A stretch of 64,000 nt of DNA from Chloroflexota bacterium (GTDB taxonomy: Bacteria > Vulcanimicrobiota > JAMCWD01). Shown here in pieces: positions 52,312 to 61,273 of this stretch. The notes under the pieces are model-generated. The model worked only from the letters and a program-made list of their open reading frames with translations. It made no database searches and was not told where the DNA came from. A program made the position numbers and the translations under genes. The stretch covers positions 1-64,000 of the forward strand of contig JAMCWD010000001.1 in assembly GCA_023475345.1 (NCBI GenBank), written 5' to 3'. The first letter of the stretch is position 1, and every line of letters begins with the position of its first letter.

Positions 52312-53709
52312 ATGTGGAAAAAGACCGCGCTTGGCAACTGGCTGCGATGGGAACTTTCGGTTCTCCTCGTAATTTTACTTACAGCCCTGGCCGGTTATGT
52401 CGATCGCCTCGGCCCCGTAACGGGCCTCCACCTTGATTTTCTTTATATAATACCCATTATTGCCGCAGTTCATTTTTTCGACCTGTACGGGCTGTTAGCG
52501 GTTGTAATATGCGCAGTCCTCCGCCACAACATTCACGAATCTTATACCGGCCTCAACATGAACCTGGTTACAGGCGATGCCGTAATGTTTTCGGTTTTCC
52601 TGGCCGCCGGTCTCGTTTCGCTTTTCTTGTTCAGGCACATAGACAAATTACAGGCTGTAAACCGGCAGTTTTCGGGCATGCTGGGATTTACGAAGGCGGT
52701 TATAGATTCGGAAATAGCCAGCATCATCGTAACGGATCTCGACGGCCGGATTGTGGAATTCGGAAAGACAGGGGAAAAGTTTCTCGGTGTAAAAAGGGCC
52801 CACTGGGTAGGCAAAACTCTACAGGAAATGGATCTGGACCCGGTTCTTAGAGAGGAGCTAAAACATGCGTCCGATTCGCCGGACGAGCTTCTGAACAAAA
52901 CCCTTGAGCTTACCATCCCAGGCAATATACATGTTCGCTGGATCAGCGTCCCTGTCAGAGATATAGTCAATAACAAGATTATCGGCCGGGCGCACGCCTT
53001 TCTCGATATAACTTCCCAGGTTGAAGATCACGCCCGCCTTGTCCGGCAGACAAGGATGCTTTCCCTCCGTGATGCCCGCAACAGGCTTGCAACAAATCTC
53101 CATGACAGCCTTGCGCAGGCCCTTGCAACGCTGAACATGCGGCTGGGCATGGCCGGAAGGCTGCTCGACGAATCCAGGGATGATGCAAAAAGCGAAATTG
53201 AAACATGCCGGGATCTCCTTACCATAACCATTAAAGACCTGAGAAGGAGCATCCTGGAATTAAGGCCGGTCATCCTGGAGCGCCTTGATCTTGTCAACGC
53301 GCTCAAAGAATATGTACGGCAATTTTCCGAAATGATCGATCTCCCGATAAAATTAGACATTGATGAAGGATTCGGCATCGAGGCAGACCGGGAACTCCTG
53401 CTTTTTTACTTTGTCCAGGAGTCGCTGACCAATGCCTTCAAACATGCACGGGCAAACAGCATGGAAGTTTCCCTCAAAAACGTTTCCGGCGGGAAATGGA
53501 AAATATCTGTGAAAGACGACGGCTGTGGCTTTCTCGCCGACGAACTCCTTTCGCCCGGCCTCGGGGTTGCCGATATGAAAGATAAAGCTTCTCTTCTGGG
53601 AGGGGAACTTGTAATTAAATCGAAAATGGATAATATGGTTGGCACTGAGCTTTCAATATTGTTCAATGCCTCAGAAACCAGGGAGGATAACAATGGCGGA
53701 AAAAAATAA
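52312..53709 (+). CDS. Membrane sensor histidine kinase (NarX/LiaS type, HisKA_3)
   Basis: 465 residues. Three or four N-terminal membrane segments (about 15-105) are followed by a PAS domain (about 125-240: SEIASIIVTDLDGRIVEFG). HisKA_3 is next, with the phospho-site H264 in NLHDSLAQAL, then the HATPase_c domain with QESLTNAFKHA (N box), DDGCGF (G1) and GLGVADMKDKA (G2). The PAS domain has no obvious ligand residue. The kinase overlaps its NarL-type regulator by 17 bases, so they form a cognate pair. The signal is unknown. Confidence 0.92.
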   Translation: MWKKTALGNWLRWELSVLLVILLTALAGYVDRLGPVTGLHLDFLYIIPIIAAVHFFDLYGLLAVVICAVLRHNIHESYTGLNMNLVTGDAVMFSVFLAAGLVSLFLFRHIDKLQAVNRQFSGMLGFTKAVIDSEIASIIVTDLDGRIVEFGKTGEKFLGVKRAHWVGKTLQEMDLDPVLREELKHASDSPDELLNKTLELTIPGNIHVRWISVPVRDIVNNKIIGRAHAFLDITSQVEDHARLVRQTRMLSLRDARNRLATNLHDSLAQALATLNMRLGMAGRLLDESRDDAKSEIETCRDLLTITIKDLRRSILELRPVILERLDLVNALKEYVRQFSEMIDLPIKLDIDEGFGIEADRELLLFYFVQESLTNAFKHARANSMEVSLKNVSGGKWKISVKDDGCGFLADELLSPGLGVADMKDKASLLGGELVIKSKMDNMVGTELSILFNASETREDNNGGKK

Positions 53710-54361
53710 GATCCGGGTTATGATTGCAGACGACCATTCCATGTTCCGGGAGGGACTTGTCAGCATCATCTCGCGCACTCCGAACATGGAGGTGGTCGGC
53801 GAGGTGAAAAGCGGAGAAGAAGCTTTTGAAAAAGCAAAAAGCATCCTCCCCGATGTCATATTAATGGACATTCAGATGCCGGGCATAGGAGGAATAGAAG
53901 CCTGTAAAAAAATCAAGGAAGCGGTCCCCGGAATAAAAATTGTCATGCTGACCGTTGCGGATGACGTGCCCTCGGTGTTTGAGTCGGTAAAAGCTGGCGC
54001 TTCCGGTTACGTTGTAAAGCACGCCAGTTTTGAAGAACTCGAGAAAGCGATATGGACATCTCTTGACGAACAGAGCCTCGTTCCGGCCGTCGCAACCGGC
54101 GCACCTCTCCGCGACTTCGACCGCGCGTCGCGCCTGAACGATAAAAGCCGTAAACTGAGCGACCGCCTGTGCCCGCTGACCAACCGCGAGCGCGAAATCC
54201 TCTCGCTTGTTTCGGAAGGAAAAGAGAACAAGGAAATCGCCTATATTTTGAGCATCAGCGAGAACACCGTCAAAAACCACATAAGCAACATGTTTCAGAA
54301 GCTACAGGTAAACGACCGAACCGAGGCCGTGGTCAAATGTCTGAAAGAGGGCTGGATTTAA
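53693..54361 (+). CDS. NarL/LuxR-type response regulator
   Basis: 222 residues. Receiver domain complete: D13-D14 acidic pair, phospho-site D59 in LMDIQMPG, T87 and K109. The LuxR HTH is at about 160-215 (LTNREREILSLVSEGKENKEIA, then SENTVKNHISNMFQKLQV). The start at 53693 has GGGAGG ahead and lies inside the kinase gene. It contrasts with the three degenerate receiver-like proteins in this window, which lack the acidic pair. It probably controls a regulon elsewhere and/or its own operon. No terminator hairpin is seen. Confidence 0.93.
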   Translation: MAEKNKIRVMIADDHSMFREGLVSIISRTPNMEVVGEVKSGEEAFEKAKSILPDVILMDIQMPGIGGIEACKKIKEAVPGIKIVMLTVADDVPSVFESVKAGASGYVVKHASFEELEKAIWTSLDEQSLVPAVATGAPLRDFDRASRLNDKSRKLSDRLCPLTNREREILSLVSEGKENKEIAYILSISENTVKNHISNMFQKLQVNDRTEAVVKCLKEGWI

Positions 54362-54789
54362 CCCCTGTCGTTATTTATCAAGCCTCCGTCGTCCTGATGC
54401 CGCGTTGTATCCACGAGCGTAGCTCATTACAAAAAAGCCCGGCAGCAACTTTCCCTTAAAAACCTCGCAGGCCCCCGGTGCTCAGCACCTCCGCCTTTTT
54501 ATGATAACGTGCTTGTCATATATGTGTTATGGCTTTTTGTTCTTTGTGTTTTCTTGCCGATGTGCTTTCTGCTGTTTATATTTGTGTTTTGATTATATAT
54601 GTTGTTTATTATGTCTCTTATTTATTTTATTGCTATATTCTTTATGCTTGGTATTATTATTATATATATTATTACTCTTTTTGATTTGTTGTTATTCGTT
54701 TTGTTGATAATATTCCCGGCTTTTTGATTTTTGGCTCATTAATATATAACTAACTTGTGCTACTAATTAAAAGGCTTTGATACTCTATC

Positions 54790-54812
54790 TATAAGCACTT
54801 TCGGTGCTTATA
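54790..54812 (+). repeat. Perfect hairpin in AT-rich region
   Basis: Arms TATAAGCAC (54790-54798) and GTGCTTATA (54804-54812) with a TTTCG loop. No T-tract follows, so a simple terminator is unlikely. Confidence 0.6.
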
Positions 54813-54853
54813 TCACCCGATGCTTTAGTGTCCTGATGCCGGAGTGCCTAAAA

Positions 54854-54905
54854 TTTGACCGGTCTTTTTCTCGCTGATAAAATCTCAAAAAAGACCGGCG
54901 TCAAA
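54854..54905. repeat. Long inverted repeat upstream of initiator-like gene
   Basis: TTTGACCGGTCTTTTT (54854-54869) pairs with AAAAAGACCGG plus TCAAA (54888-54905, interrupted by CG). It could be an initiator or repressor binding site or a terminator-like element. Confidence 0.55.
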
Positions 54906-54988
54906 CGGTCGTATAAAAATACGCCGCGGCGATACCGTTGCCTGGTGAACTTATAGCACACAACCGAGCGGCACTGAAAAGGGGTGTA

Positions 54989-55933
54989 ATGGTTTTGGAA
55001 AATAATATTTATCATCTTTTTTTAGAAAAATTTATTCCGGAATCTTCCTCGCTTGATGACGTCAAGCTGGCATCTTTTTTATTGCTTGTATCTTCCCGGC
55101 TGATGTCTAATGTAATTTCTCTCGGCATCGGAGATATTTCGGATATTTCCGGGATACCAAGCCGCCTATTGGTTAAATCTATAAATTTTTTCGAAGAAAA
55201 AGGCTTTGTTAAAATAATAAATAATAACACTAGAACCAAATTTATCACGATGGAATTTTTACCGGAACGCCTGATAAAAACCCCATGTGAAGTCGTAATT
55301 TTAAATTATAAAGATAAAAATTATCCAGAAAAAGATCAATCAAAAGAATCTAAATTATATGATCAAGATCATGATCTAATAAATATAAATAAAAAAGATC
55401 TGATCATTGATCTTGTGACTATAGGAATTTTTGAATCGACTGCTGAGGAACTCGTCACTAAGTGGGATGAAAGTCGCATAAGAGAGAAAATTGAGCTTTT
55501 AAAAAGACTGACAAAAAGAGGTATTAAATTTAATAACCAGGCTGGATTCCTGATAAAAGCAATAGAAAACGATTACCCGCTTTACGAAAAAAATAAAAAA
55601 GTGAAAGAAGAAAAAAAAACAAAAGAAGAAAATACCGAAATGATAAGCGGTGATGTTTTTAATAAAAAAAATTCCATCGAAGACTCTAAAGAAAGCATGA
55701 CCAAAACTGAAAGAACAAAATTAAGGCACGAAGCTTATAACAGGTTGAAGGAAGACCTCGGCGGAAGTTACCAAAAAATATCTGAAGTTGCTCTAAGAGC
55801 GTACGAAAATCTTATAATAGAGGAGCGACAAAATAAGGACGAAGCAGTCCCGCTGAACAAAAGAAAAAAGTTAAGGGAACGGCCTCACATGAACTTTAAT
55901 AGTGCAAGCAAAAAAGACAACGCGTTGAATTAA
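54989..55933 (+). CDS. Replication-initiator-like winged-helix protein
   Basis: 314 residues from the ATG at 54989 (AAAAGGGGTG site); the longer frame from 54938 uses TTG and is less likely. An N-terminal winged-helix-like part (SSLDDVKLASFLLLVSSRLM to FFEEKGFVKII) is followed by the conserved-looking INKKDLIIDLVTIG and FNNQAGFLIKAIENDYPLYE, a pattern found in plasmid replication proteins of many bacteria. The rest is lysine-rich and low complexity. GC is about 34%, far below the neighbours, which supports foreign origin. No partition or mobility gene is adjacent. Family call is by pattern, not by a search. Confidence 0.5.
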   Translation: MVLENNIYHLFLEKFIPESSSLDDVKLASFLLLVSSRLMSNVISLGIGDISDISGIPSRLLVKSINFFEEKGFVKIINNNTRTKFITMEFLPERLIKTPCEVVILNYKDKNYPEKDQSKESKLYDQDHDLININKKDLIIDLVTIGIFESTAEELVTKWDESRIREKIELLKRLTKRGIKFNNQAGFLIKAIENDYPLYEKNKKVKEEKKTKEENTEMISGDVFNKKNSIEDSKESMTKTERTKLRHEAYNRLKEDLGGSYQKISEVALRAYENLIIEERQNKDEAVPLNKRKKLRERPHMNFNSASKKDNALN

Positions 55934-55999
55934 AAAAATAATCAAAAGGTTTTCCGAGCCTGAAAAAAAAAGAAAACAGTTCATCCGAATGATACTTTT

Positions 56000-56371
56000 T
56001 TAAAAATGGCCGTTGTTTCTACGTTTCGGCGCACGACGTGTATTATCATAAGGGGCCTGTTTATTGAAATCTTCTTGCTGAAATCCAGGGGGAGGGTTAC
56101 GGAAACCGTTATTGCGCGGCATGCCCGGATAAGAACTTTTGAAGTTTTCTGCGGGGCGAGGAGAACCGGAAGGCTGACTATTGAAAGGAACCTGACGATT
56201 GTAATAGGCGTCTCCACTTTTATCAGAAGGTTGTGAGGTCGATCCGTTACCGGCCTGTTTATTTAAAGAGTAAGAGTCCTTATTCGTCATATAAACTATC
56301 CATAAAACCTCAAACACAAGCGCAAAGAGAAGAATAAATATCAAAGTCTTTCTTGAAAATCTGCCGGTCAC
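56000..56371 (-). CDS. Small single-pass protein, proline/asparagine-rich
   Basis: 123 residues starting at GTG (56371) with GGAG six bases ahead. One membrane segment (about 10-28) is followed by a disordered region rich in N, P, S, Q and G (NSQPSGSPRP, PPPGFQQEDFN). No family is recognised. The ribosome site and the hydrophobic segment support it as a gene. It is divergent from the exported propeller-like gene at 56501. Confidence 0.5.
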   Translation of the reverse strand: MTGRFSRKTLIFILLFALVFEVLWIVYMTNKDSYSLNKQAGNGSTSQPSDKSGDAYYNRQVPFNSQPSGSPRPAENFKSSYPGMPRNNGFRNPPPGFQQEDFNKQAPYDNTRRAPKRRNNGHF

Positions 56372-56500
56372 GTAAAACTCCTGTAAAGCAAGTTGTTAAA
56401 AAGTTCTCATTAAATGTTATACCGCAAAATCCGGATCCGAACAATAGATTTTGATAAAATCAATAAAGGGAAGATAGCCTTTTACAAGAAAAAACCAAGT

Positions 56501-57835
56501 ATGAACAAAAGATTTTTAATAGCAATGTCGTTAATCTTATTATTAATAACCCCGCTGAAGATACATGCGAGAAAAACAGTGCCGATATTAAACGGAGAGG
56601 TCTGTAAAGAAAACAAGCCCGCGTTGTTTTTTTCACAGAACGGCAATGACGTGGTTTTATCGGGATGCTTCAAGCCCGCCGGTGTATGGGTATTTAACAT
56701 GAAAGGAATCCTCTCGTTTGTTCCCGGCAAAAAATTTGTAAACTGGATGAACAAAGGGCGCTCGATGCTGGTTGAGAACCTGGTATCAGAAAAAAGACCC
56801 GGCGACGAAAACTCTTACAACGTCTATGACTATGAGTTGATGGCCCCGTTCGGCATATCTTCGAGAGTTTTATGCCAGGGGAGCGACATCTCGATTTCGA
56901 ACGATGCCGGGATTTTTTATTATACAAAAGACCGCAACGGCATGGTGCCTTCCGTCTGGAGCCGAGTGTCAGAAGCGGAGAACCAGAAAATGATAATGTA
57001 TGCCGCACACTCGCCGCGGGTTTCGACGGCGGGGACAAGGGTCAGTTTCACTCCGCTTTCAAGAAACCATATAACGTTGTACCTCGCCGACGGCACGATG
57101 CCGGTCGAGATAAGACAGGCCGAGACGGCGGATTACTGGGGTTTCTCGTACGACGATGCCTACCTGGTTTTCTGGGAAAATCATACCCTCGCGGCATACA
57201 AGGCGCTTTACGGAAACAGGCTTGAGCCCGCCCAGCCGCCCCCGCCTTATATGGCAAACATCGGGCGCCCGGTGTGGTCGGGCAACAGTCACCGCATTGC
57301 TTTTGCGTTCACTTTTCCCGACGGCGTAAATGCAGCCGGTTTCTGGGATCTGGTTACCGGGGGAATATTGACATACGCCGTTGAAACGCCAGGCGTATTC
57401 GCCGATACGCCCGCATGGTCGCCCGACGGCCGCTGGGTGGCATGCAAGCTGGTGAACTCCGAAGGCGGCCTTCCGTTCGGACTGGAAGCATATAACAGCG
57501 GCGGCAAGGAAAAGAAATCGTTCCCGGTATTTCCCTATGATGTCCAATGGTCGCCGGATTCTTCAAGGCTGCTGGTAAGGGAGGTCGGTGACAGGTTTTG
57601 TGTGATAAACTTTAATAACGGCGACATAACGGAGTTGAAAGTTCCCGGGCCGGGCGGCGGCCCCCCTTCTGAATACGACGGCTCGACAATGGCATGGGAC
57701 CCGGAAGGAGACAGAGTGGTCATAGGCTTGAGAGGGGACGGGATAAAACAGGAAGGCTCCGTCGGCGCCGGATGTTATTCTTATCACGTTTATATTGTCG
57801 ATGTGAAGAAAAACAGGACCAAGAAAATTTTTTAA
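56501..57835 (+). CDS. Exported TolB/WD40-like beta-propeller protein
   Basis: 444 residues. A signal peptide covers about 1-26. The body has repeats of the type PVWSGNSHRIAFAF, PAWSPDGRWVACK, VQWSPDSSRLLV and MAWDPEGDRVVIG, which are TolB-like or PD40 propeller strands, plus an N-terminal region without clear repeats. Propellers of this type bind other envelope proteins. The ATG at 56501 is chosen because the signal begins there; the frame extends upstream to 56414 without a good ribosome site. It lies between the AT-rich block and the tRNA gene. Confidence 0.7.
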   Translation: MNKRFLIAMSLILLLITPLKIHARKTVPILNGEVCKENKPALFFSQNGNDVVLSGCFKPAGVWVFNMKGILSFVPGKKFVNWMNKGRSMLVENLVSEKRPGDENSYNVYDYELMAPFGISSRVLCQGSDISISNDAGIFYYTKDRNGMVPSVWSRVSEAENQKMIMYAAHSPRVSTAGTRVSFTPLSRNHITLYLADGTMPVEIRQAETADYWGFSYDDAYLVFWENHTLAAYKALYGNRLEPAQPPPPYMANIGRPVWSGNSHRIAFAFTFPDGVNAAGFWDLVTGGILTYAVETPGVFADTPAWSPDGRWVACKLVNSEGGLPFGLEAYNSGGKEKKSFPVFPYDVQWSPDSSRLLVREVGDRFCVINFNNGDITELKVPGPGGGPPSEYDGSTMAWDPEGDRVVIGLRGDGIKQEGSVGAGCYSYHVYIVDVKKNRTKKIF

Positions 57836-57939
57836 GACGGGGCGCTTTCTTTCATCGGCACGGAGACTTGCCGACGGGATGCGTGTCGTCAGAACCGCAT
57901 GTTGACACGAGATAAGCGGTGAGTTATATTATGACTTGC

Positions 57940-58014
57940 GGGCCAGTAGTTCAGTGGTAGAACGTCGGTCTCCAAAACCGAATGCCGTGGGTTCAAGTCC
58001 TGCCTGGCCCGCCA
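57940..58014 (+). tRNA. tRNA-Trp (anticodon CCA)
   Basis: 75 bases including encoded CCA. The acceptor stem (7 perfect pairs, GGGCCAG with CTGGCCC), D stem GTTC/GAAC, anticodon stem TCGGT/ACCGA with loop CTCCAAA (anticodon CCA at 57972-57974), and T arm GTGGG-TTCAAGT-CCTGC all fold. It is a plausible integration site for an element to its left, but no att-type direct repeat was found. Confidence 0.95.
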
Positions 58015-58351
58015 TTCTTTTTTACTATTCCGTAATTTTCTGCCCCGTATATTTTTATGACGAGGTTCAGGAGAATTGCGGTTTAATGCAAAACACAGGG
58101 AACCACTCAAAGTTGAGGCATTTTTGAGAGATTTTCCTGTTTCAGGCAAAATTCTACAAAAAATTCACAAAACGGCCTTCAGCAAGCTGAAAACCGCCTC
58201 AAAATGCGTTTAACCCGCAGGGACGGCATTGCATTAACGAGTATGCGGACAGGATCCTTTACCGGCAGGATAATCCAAATTGCCGTTCGGTATCTTCCGT
58301 GATATAATAAAATACCGTTGACGTAAAAAGCAATATCATATGGAGGTCGGA
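58015..58351 (+). other. Spacer between tRNA-Trp and the fmdB-like gene
   Basis: About 340 bases. It contains a 7-bp perfect inverted repeat (TTCAGC-AA-GCTGAA, near 58171) and the promoter at 58280-58308. No ORF is supported. Confidence 0.4.
58280..58308 (+). promoter_or_regulatory. Sigma70 promoter of the fmdB / queH operon
   Basis: TTGCCG (58280-58285), 17-base spacer ending TGA, TATAAT (58303-58308). A leader of about 37 bases follows, with GGAGG before the ATG at 58352. Confidence 0.65.
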
Positions 58352-58675
58352 ATGCCCATATATCAATATCGCTGTAACAAATGCGGCCACGACACGGAAG
58401 TGCTCCAGGCAGGCACAAAGCCCTTGAAGCAAACATGTGAAAAATGCGGCAGTGATATGCACCGCATCATATCGCCTGTTGGAATTATCTTCAAAGGCGG
58501 GGGTTTTCACGTTAACGACTACGGCAGGAGCGGCTCAAAAGCAGGAGCTGTTTCCGGGAAAAAGGAAAAGGAAACCGCCCCTTCAGGAACGAAAAAAGAA
58601 GAAAAATCTGCAGCTAAATCTGATACAACATCCACCGCAGCAACAGAATCGAAATCCGAATCGAAGTCCGATTAA
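58352..58675 (+). CDS. FmdB-type zinc ribbon protein
   Basis: 107 residues. MPIYQYRCNKCGHDTEVLQ, then TCEKCGSDMHRII, are the two CxxC knuckles and YxYxC opening of the FmdB family; the family function is unknown and is proposed to be regulatory. The last 50 residues are a low-complexity K/E/S/T tail not needed for the fold. The ATG at 58352 follows a perfect GGAGGTCGG site. It is first in an operon with an unknown protein and QueH. Confidence 0.9.
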   Translation: MPIYQYRCNKCGHDTEVLQAGTKPLKQTCEKCGSDMHRIISPVGIIFKGGGFHVNDYGRSGSKAGAVSGKKEKETAPSGTKKEEKSAAKSDTTSTAATESKSESKSD

Positions 58676-58712
58676 CGACCCGGGGGCAATAAATAGTAAA
58701 AAGGTGAAAAAT

Positions 58713-59702
58713 ATGAATATTCTGAACGTGGTTGATGGAGTTCACCTGGGGGGTCTCCACCTTGTGCCGAGGAAAGACGTGCCCGGTTACTGGCAATTGG
58801 AGCTTGATAGCCTTAACGTTGTAAAGGGTAAAAGGTCTCTTATCGTATTTAACAGGCTGGAGCTGGGGATACCGCTGGATGGCTTTGGCAAGGATATTTC
58901 TTCTTGCGAAGAAATATCCGGAGAAAAAAGCACGGACAAGTCGAAAGACAAGAAAAAGGGCAGGCGCGGGCAACCGGCCGCATCCGATACCGATGTTAAG
59001 CAAGCCGCACCGTCTTCGGCGGAGGCTGAAACCGCAGAAAAATGTGAAGAAAAGCCACAGCCTGCCGGAACAGAAGAAAATACCGGCTCCGAAGCAAGTG
59101 CAACGGTAGAAGACAAAGAGCCGGGTCAGGAAAAACCTGGCGGTGCCGCCATCGCCGAAAAAGAAACAGAGTGTTCGGATGAAAAATCTGAAGAAGAAAA
59201 AGCAGCTTGTGAACCTGAGAGCGAAGAGAAAAAAGATCTTAAGGCAATATCGGAATTTTTTCTTGACGGTTTTGACGTAATTCTTTATGAAGAGCTTATA
59301 AAGCGGCTGATAATGTCTTTTGCCCACATCCTGGGGCAGGAAGGCGTCCATGACCTTAAAGCCGAGATAGCGCCCGGGCGCTTCAACGTTTCCGGCCATA
59401 TCAAGAAAAGCTTTATAAACCTGCCCTTCGAATTTTCGCTTGAACCAACGGTGAATAAAGGCAGGCTCGAAATATTACCATCCAGGATGTCGCTCCTGCA
59501 TTTTATTCCCATCCCCCAGTTTATAATAGGCGTTTTCATGTCGATGATCCAGAAAGAGATACCTGAAGAAGTATTTTCCATCTGTAAAAGCCGCCTGGTA
59601 TTTGATTTTTCTAAAATAAGCCATATCCCGGGCACGGTTCTTTATGCTATCGAAACAGGCCAGGGGTTTGTCCGCCTCGAAGGGGGACGCGAAGACTGTT
59701 GA
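58713..59702 (+). CDS. Unknown protein with a long acidic low-complexity linker
   Basis: 329 residues from the ATG at 58713 (AAGGTG site). Residues 1-60 are a short folded region (VDGVHLGGLHLVPRKDV). Residues about 65-185 are rich in K, E, A, P and S (EEKPQPAGTEENTGSEAS and similar) and surely disordered. Residues about 186-329 form a second ordered region with a hydrophobic segment (LLHFIPIPQFIIGVFMSMI). No family is recognised. A 261-codon antisense frame is a shadow of the biased codons. It overlaps QueH by four bases (TTGA). Confidence 0.65.
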   Translation: MNILNVVDGVHLGGLHLVPRKDVPGYWQLELDSLNVVKGKRSLIVFNRLELGIPLDGFGKDISSCEEISGEKSTDKSKDKKKGRRGQPAASDTDVKQAAPSSAEAETAEKCEEKPQPAGTEENTGSEASATVEDKEPGQEKPGGAAIAEKETECSDEKSEEEKAACEPESEEKKDLKAISEFFLDGFDVILYEELIKRLIMSFAHILGQEGVHDLKAEIAPGRFNVSGHIKKSFINLPFEFSLEPTVNKGRLEILPSRMSLLHFIPIPQFIIGVFMSMIQKEIPEEVFSICKSRLVFDFSKISHIPGTVLYAIETGQGFVRLEGGREDC

Positions 59703-60232
59703 ACCTGATCCTTCATTCCTGCTGCGCTCCCTGTGTTTTGACAGTTATAAGCCAGCTTCCGGGTGATTGCTCGATAACGGCTCACTTCTTCAACCCGAAT
59801 ATTCACCCGTACAAAGAATTTGAGAAGCGTCTCCTGTCGGTCCGGAAGCTTGTAGAAGAGGACGGCATCCCGGCGCGTTTAGAGGCGGAGTACCTGCCGG
59901 AAAAATTTTTCGAGAAGATAAACGGCAAAGAAACCAACCGGTGTGAGGCCTGTTATTTTTTACGCCTTTCCCGTTCGGCGGAATTCGCAAAGCAGGCAGG
60001 GGCCGATGCGTTTACCACCACCCTCTTGTGCAGCCCTTACCAGGATCTCGATTTGATAAGGCAAATAGGGGACGCCGCAGGCCAGAGATACGGCGTGCCT
60101 TTTTATTTCAGGGATTTCAGGCCGGGTTTCCGCAAAGGGCACGATGAAGCAAGGGAAAGACAGTTATACCTTCAGCCTTACTGCGGATGCGTTTTCAGCG
60201 AAAAAGAAAGATATTATAAACCCGGGAAGTGA
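59699..60232 (+). CDS. queH: Epoxyqueuosine reductase QueH
   Basis: 177 residues, the usual length. LHSCCAPC near 5-12 and CEACYFLRL near 81-90, with further cysteines (LCSPYQDLDLI; YCGCVFS near 162-168), match the QueH family (DUF208), which carries an iron-sulfur cluster and reduces epoxyqueuosine to queuosine in tRNA. It is the non-homologous alternative to QueG. No other queuosine gene is in the window. It starts at TTG inside a TTGA overlap with the upstream gene. No U-tract terminator is seen. Confidence 0.92.
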   Translation: MNLILHSCCAPCVLTVISQLPGDCSITAHFFNPNIHPYKEFEKRLLSVRKLVEEDGIPARLEAEYLPEKFFEKINGKETNRCEACYFLRLSRSAEFAKQAGADAFTTTLLCSPYQDLDLIRQIGDAAGQRYGVPFYFRDFRPGFRKGHDEARERQLYLQPYCGCVFSEKERYYKPGK

Positions 60233-60271
60233 TATATGGCGGCCGGATACAGCCCTTAATCCGGGAACAAT

Positions 60272-61273
60272 TTACTTGACCCTTACCCAGAATGTGTCAT
60301 ATAAAGAACGGTTGCCGTCGGGGTCGTCGGCATAAATGGTAAAATTAAATTTCATTCCCTTGATTCTTAAGGGGAACCCATAAAAGACTTTGAAATCGCC
60401 GTTTTTATCGGCGTCGGCCGTTATGGTTCCCATGTTTGTGCTTGTACTTGAACCCCCGCCCGGCCTTCTGCCGGAACCGCCGCCGGAGCCGGAAGTGCCT
60501 GTATCCAGCCCCTGTATGGAAGCGCTGGGGATAACATATACCCGCGAATTGGGCCTGGTTTTGCCTTCGATGGAAAAATAATTATTCACTTCGGTACCCG
60601 ACCGGGGTGAAGTTATGTGTACCTTGAAAAACAGCGCCTGTATATTCAGGGGCTGTTCGGACTCCAGCATATCGATTTTTCCCGAAGGCGAAGTGTAATA
60701 GCCGGTAAGCCTCGCGTTGCTTTTCATCTCACCGAACGGGATCTTGTATGCTCCTTTGTATATACCGGGCTTGATCTCGCTCATCGGGAATTTCTCGAGA
60801 AGATCGCCGAACGAGAAATCCGCCCTGCCTCCGGGCGGGGCATCCATGACCACCTCCAGGATATCATCCGCAACAAGAGGCTCCAGCCCGTTGTGAGAGA
60901 TGCTTTTAATCAGCCGGGGCAAAGCTACATCGAAAGAAATAATTTTGCAGGAAGCGTCTTTTTCGCTCCGGCATTCTACTCCAAGTCTATGTTTTCCATT
61001 GGAAAGAGGGGCTTCCGGGACGTATATCAGGTAACGCCCCATTCGCAGCATCATCGGTGAAATGTCCTCCCCGTCCAGTTCGATGCGGACATTTTTCAGG
61101 GTCTGCGCCAGGTTTTCCGCGTCTTTGAATTCGATGGAGATCTTGGGCCGGGAACTGTAAACAGTCGAGCCGTCCTGCGGTTGGACGTCTATTAGTTCAA
61201 GCGATCCGGCCGAGGCCATGTACGCGCCGATAAATATCCAAAAAAATAAAACCGATAAAAAACTTTTTCTCAT
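60272..61273 (-). CDS. Exported protein with Ig-like regions and a Gly/Ser-rich insert
   Basis: 333 residues. A signal peptide (about 1-22, ending MASAG) is followed by beta-rich stretches that look like bacterial Ig-like or fibronectin-like modules, the first with a DGSTVYSSRPKISIEF opening and the last with GTEVNNYFSIEGKTRPNSRVYV. A flexible Gly/Ser-rich loop (near 265-290) interrupts the last module. It probably acts on the cell surface or in the periplasm; no catalytic motif is seen. It is a single gene and convergent with queH. Confidence 0.7.
   Translation of the reverse strand: MRKSFLSVLFFWIFIGAYMASAGSLELIDVQPQDGSTVYSSRPKISIEFKDAENLAQTLKNVRIELDGEDISPMMLRMGRYLIYVPEAPLSNGKHRLGVECRSEKDASCKIISFDVALPRLIKSISHNGLEPLVADDILEVVMDAPPGGRADFSFGDLLEKFPMSEIKPGIYKGAYKIPFGEMKSNARLTGYYTSPSGKIDMLESEQPLNIQALFFKVHITSPRSGTEVNNYFSIEGKTRPNSRVYVIPSASIQGLDTGTSGSGGGSGRRPGGGSSTSTNMGTITADADKNGDFKVFYGFPLRIKGMKFNFTIYADDPDGNRSLYDTFWVRVK

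Larger units (their letters stand above)
54362..54988. other. AT-rich non-coding region with inverted repeats, origin-like
   Basis: From about 54505 to 54720 the plus strand is extremely T-rich and G/A-poor, unlike the surrounding DNA. Two perfect or near-perfect inverted repeats follow: 54790-54812 (9-bp stem, TTTCG loop) and 54854-54905 (16-base arms with a 2-base bulge around an 18-base spacer). The motif GACCGGTC / GACCGG / GGTC recurs. A replication-initiator-like gene begins at 54989. Together these resemble a plasmid-type origin, but no iterons were confirmed. Confidence 0.45.

Noticed and set aside
57940..58014. att site at the 3-prime end of tRNA-Trp
   Set aside because: I looked for a repeat of the tRNA 3-prime end near 54362-54500 and elsewhere to the left and saw none; no integrase is present.
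58614..59399. 261-codon open frame on the minus strand opposite the unknown acidic-linker gene
   Set aside because: It is the antisense reading of Lys/Glu-rich codons (giving Phe/Leu/Cys-rich protein), with no ribosome site and no coherent domain.
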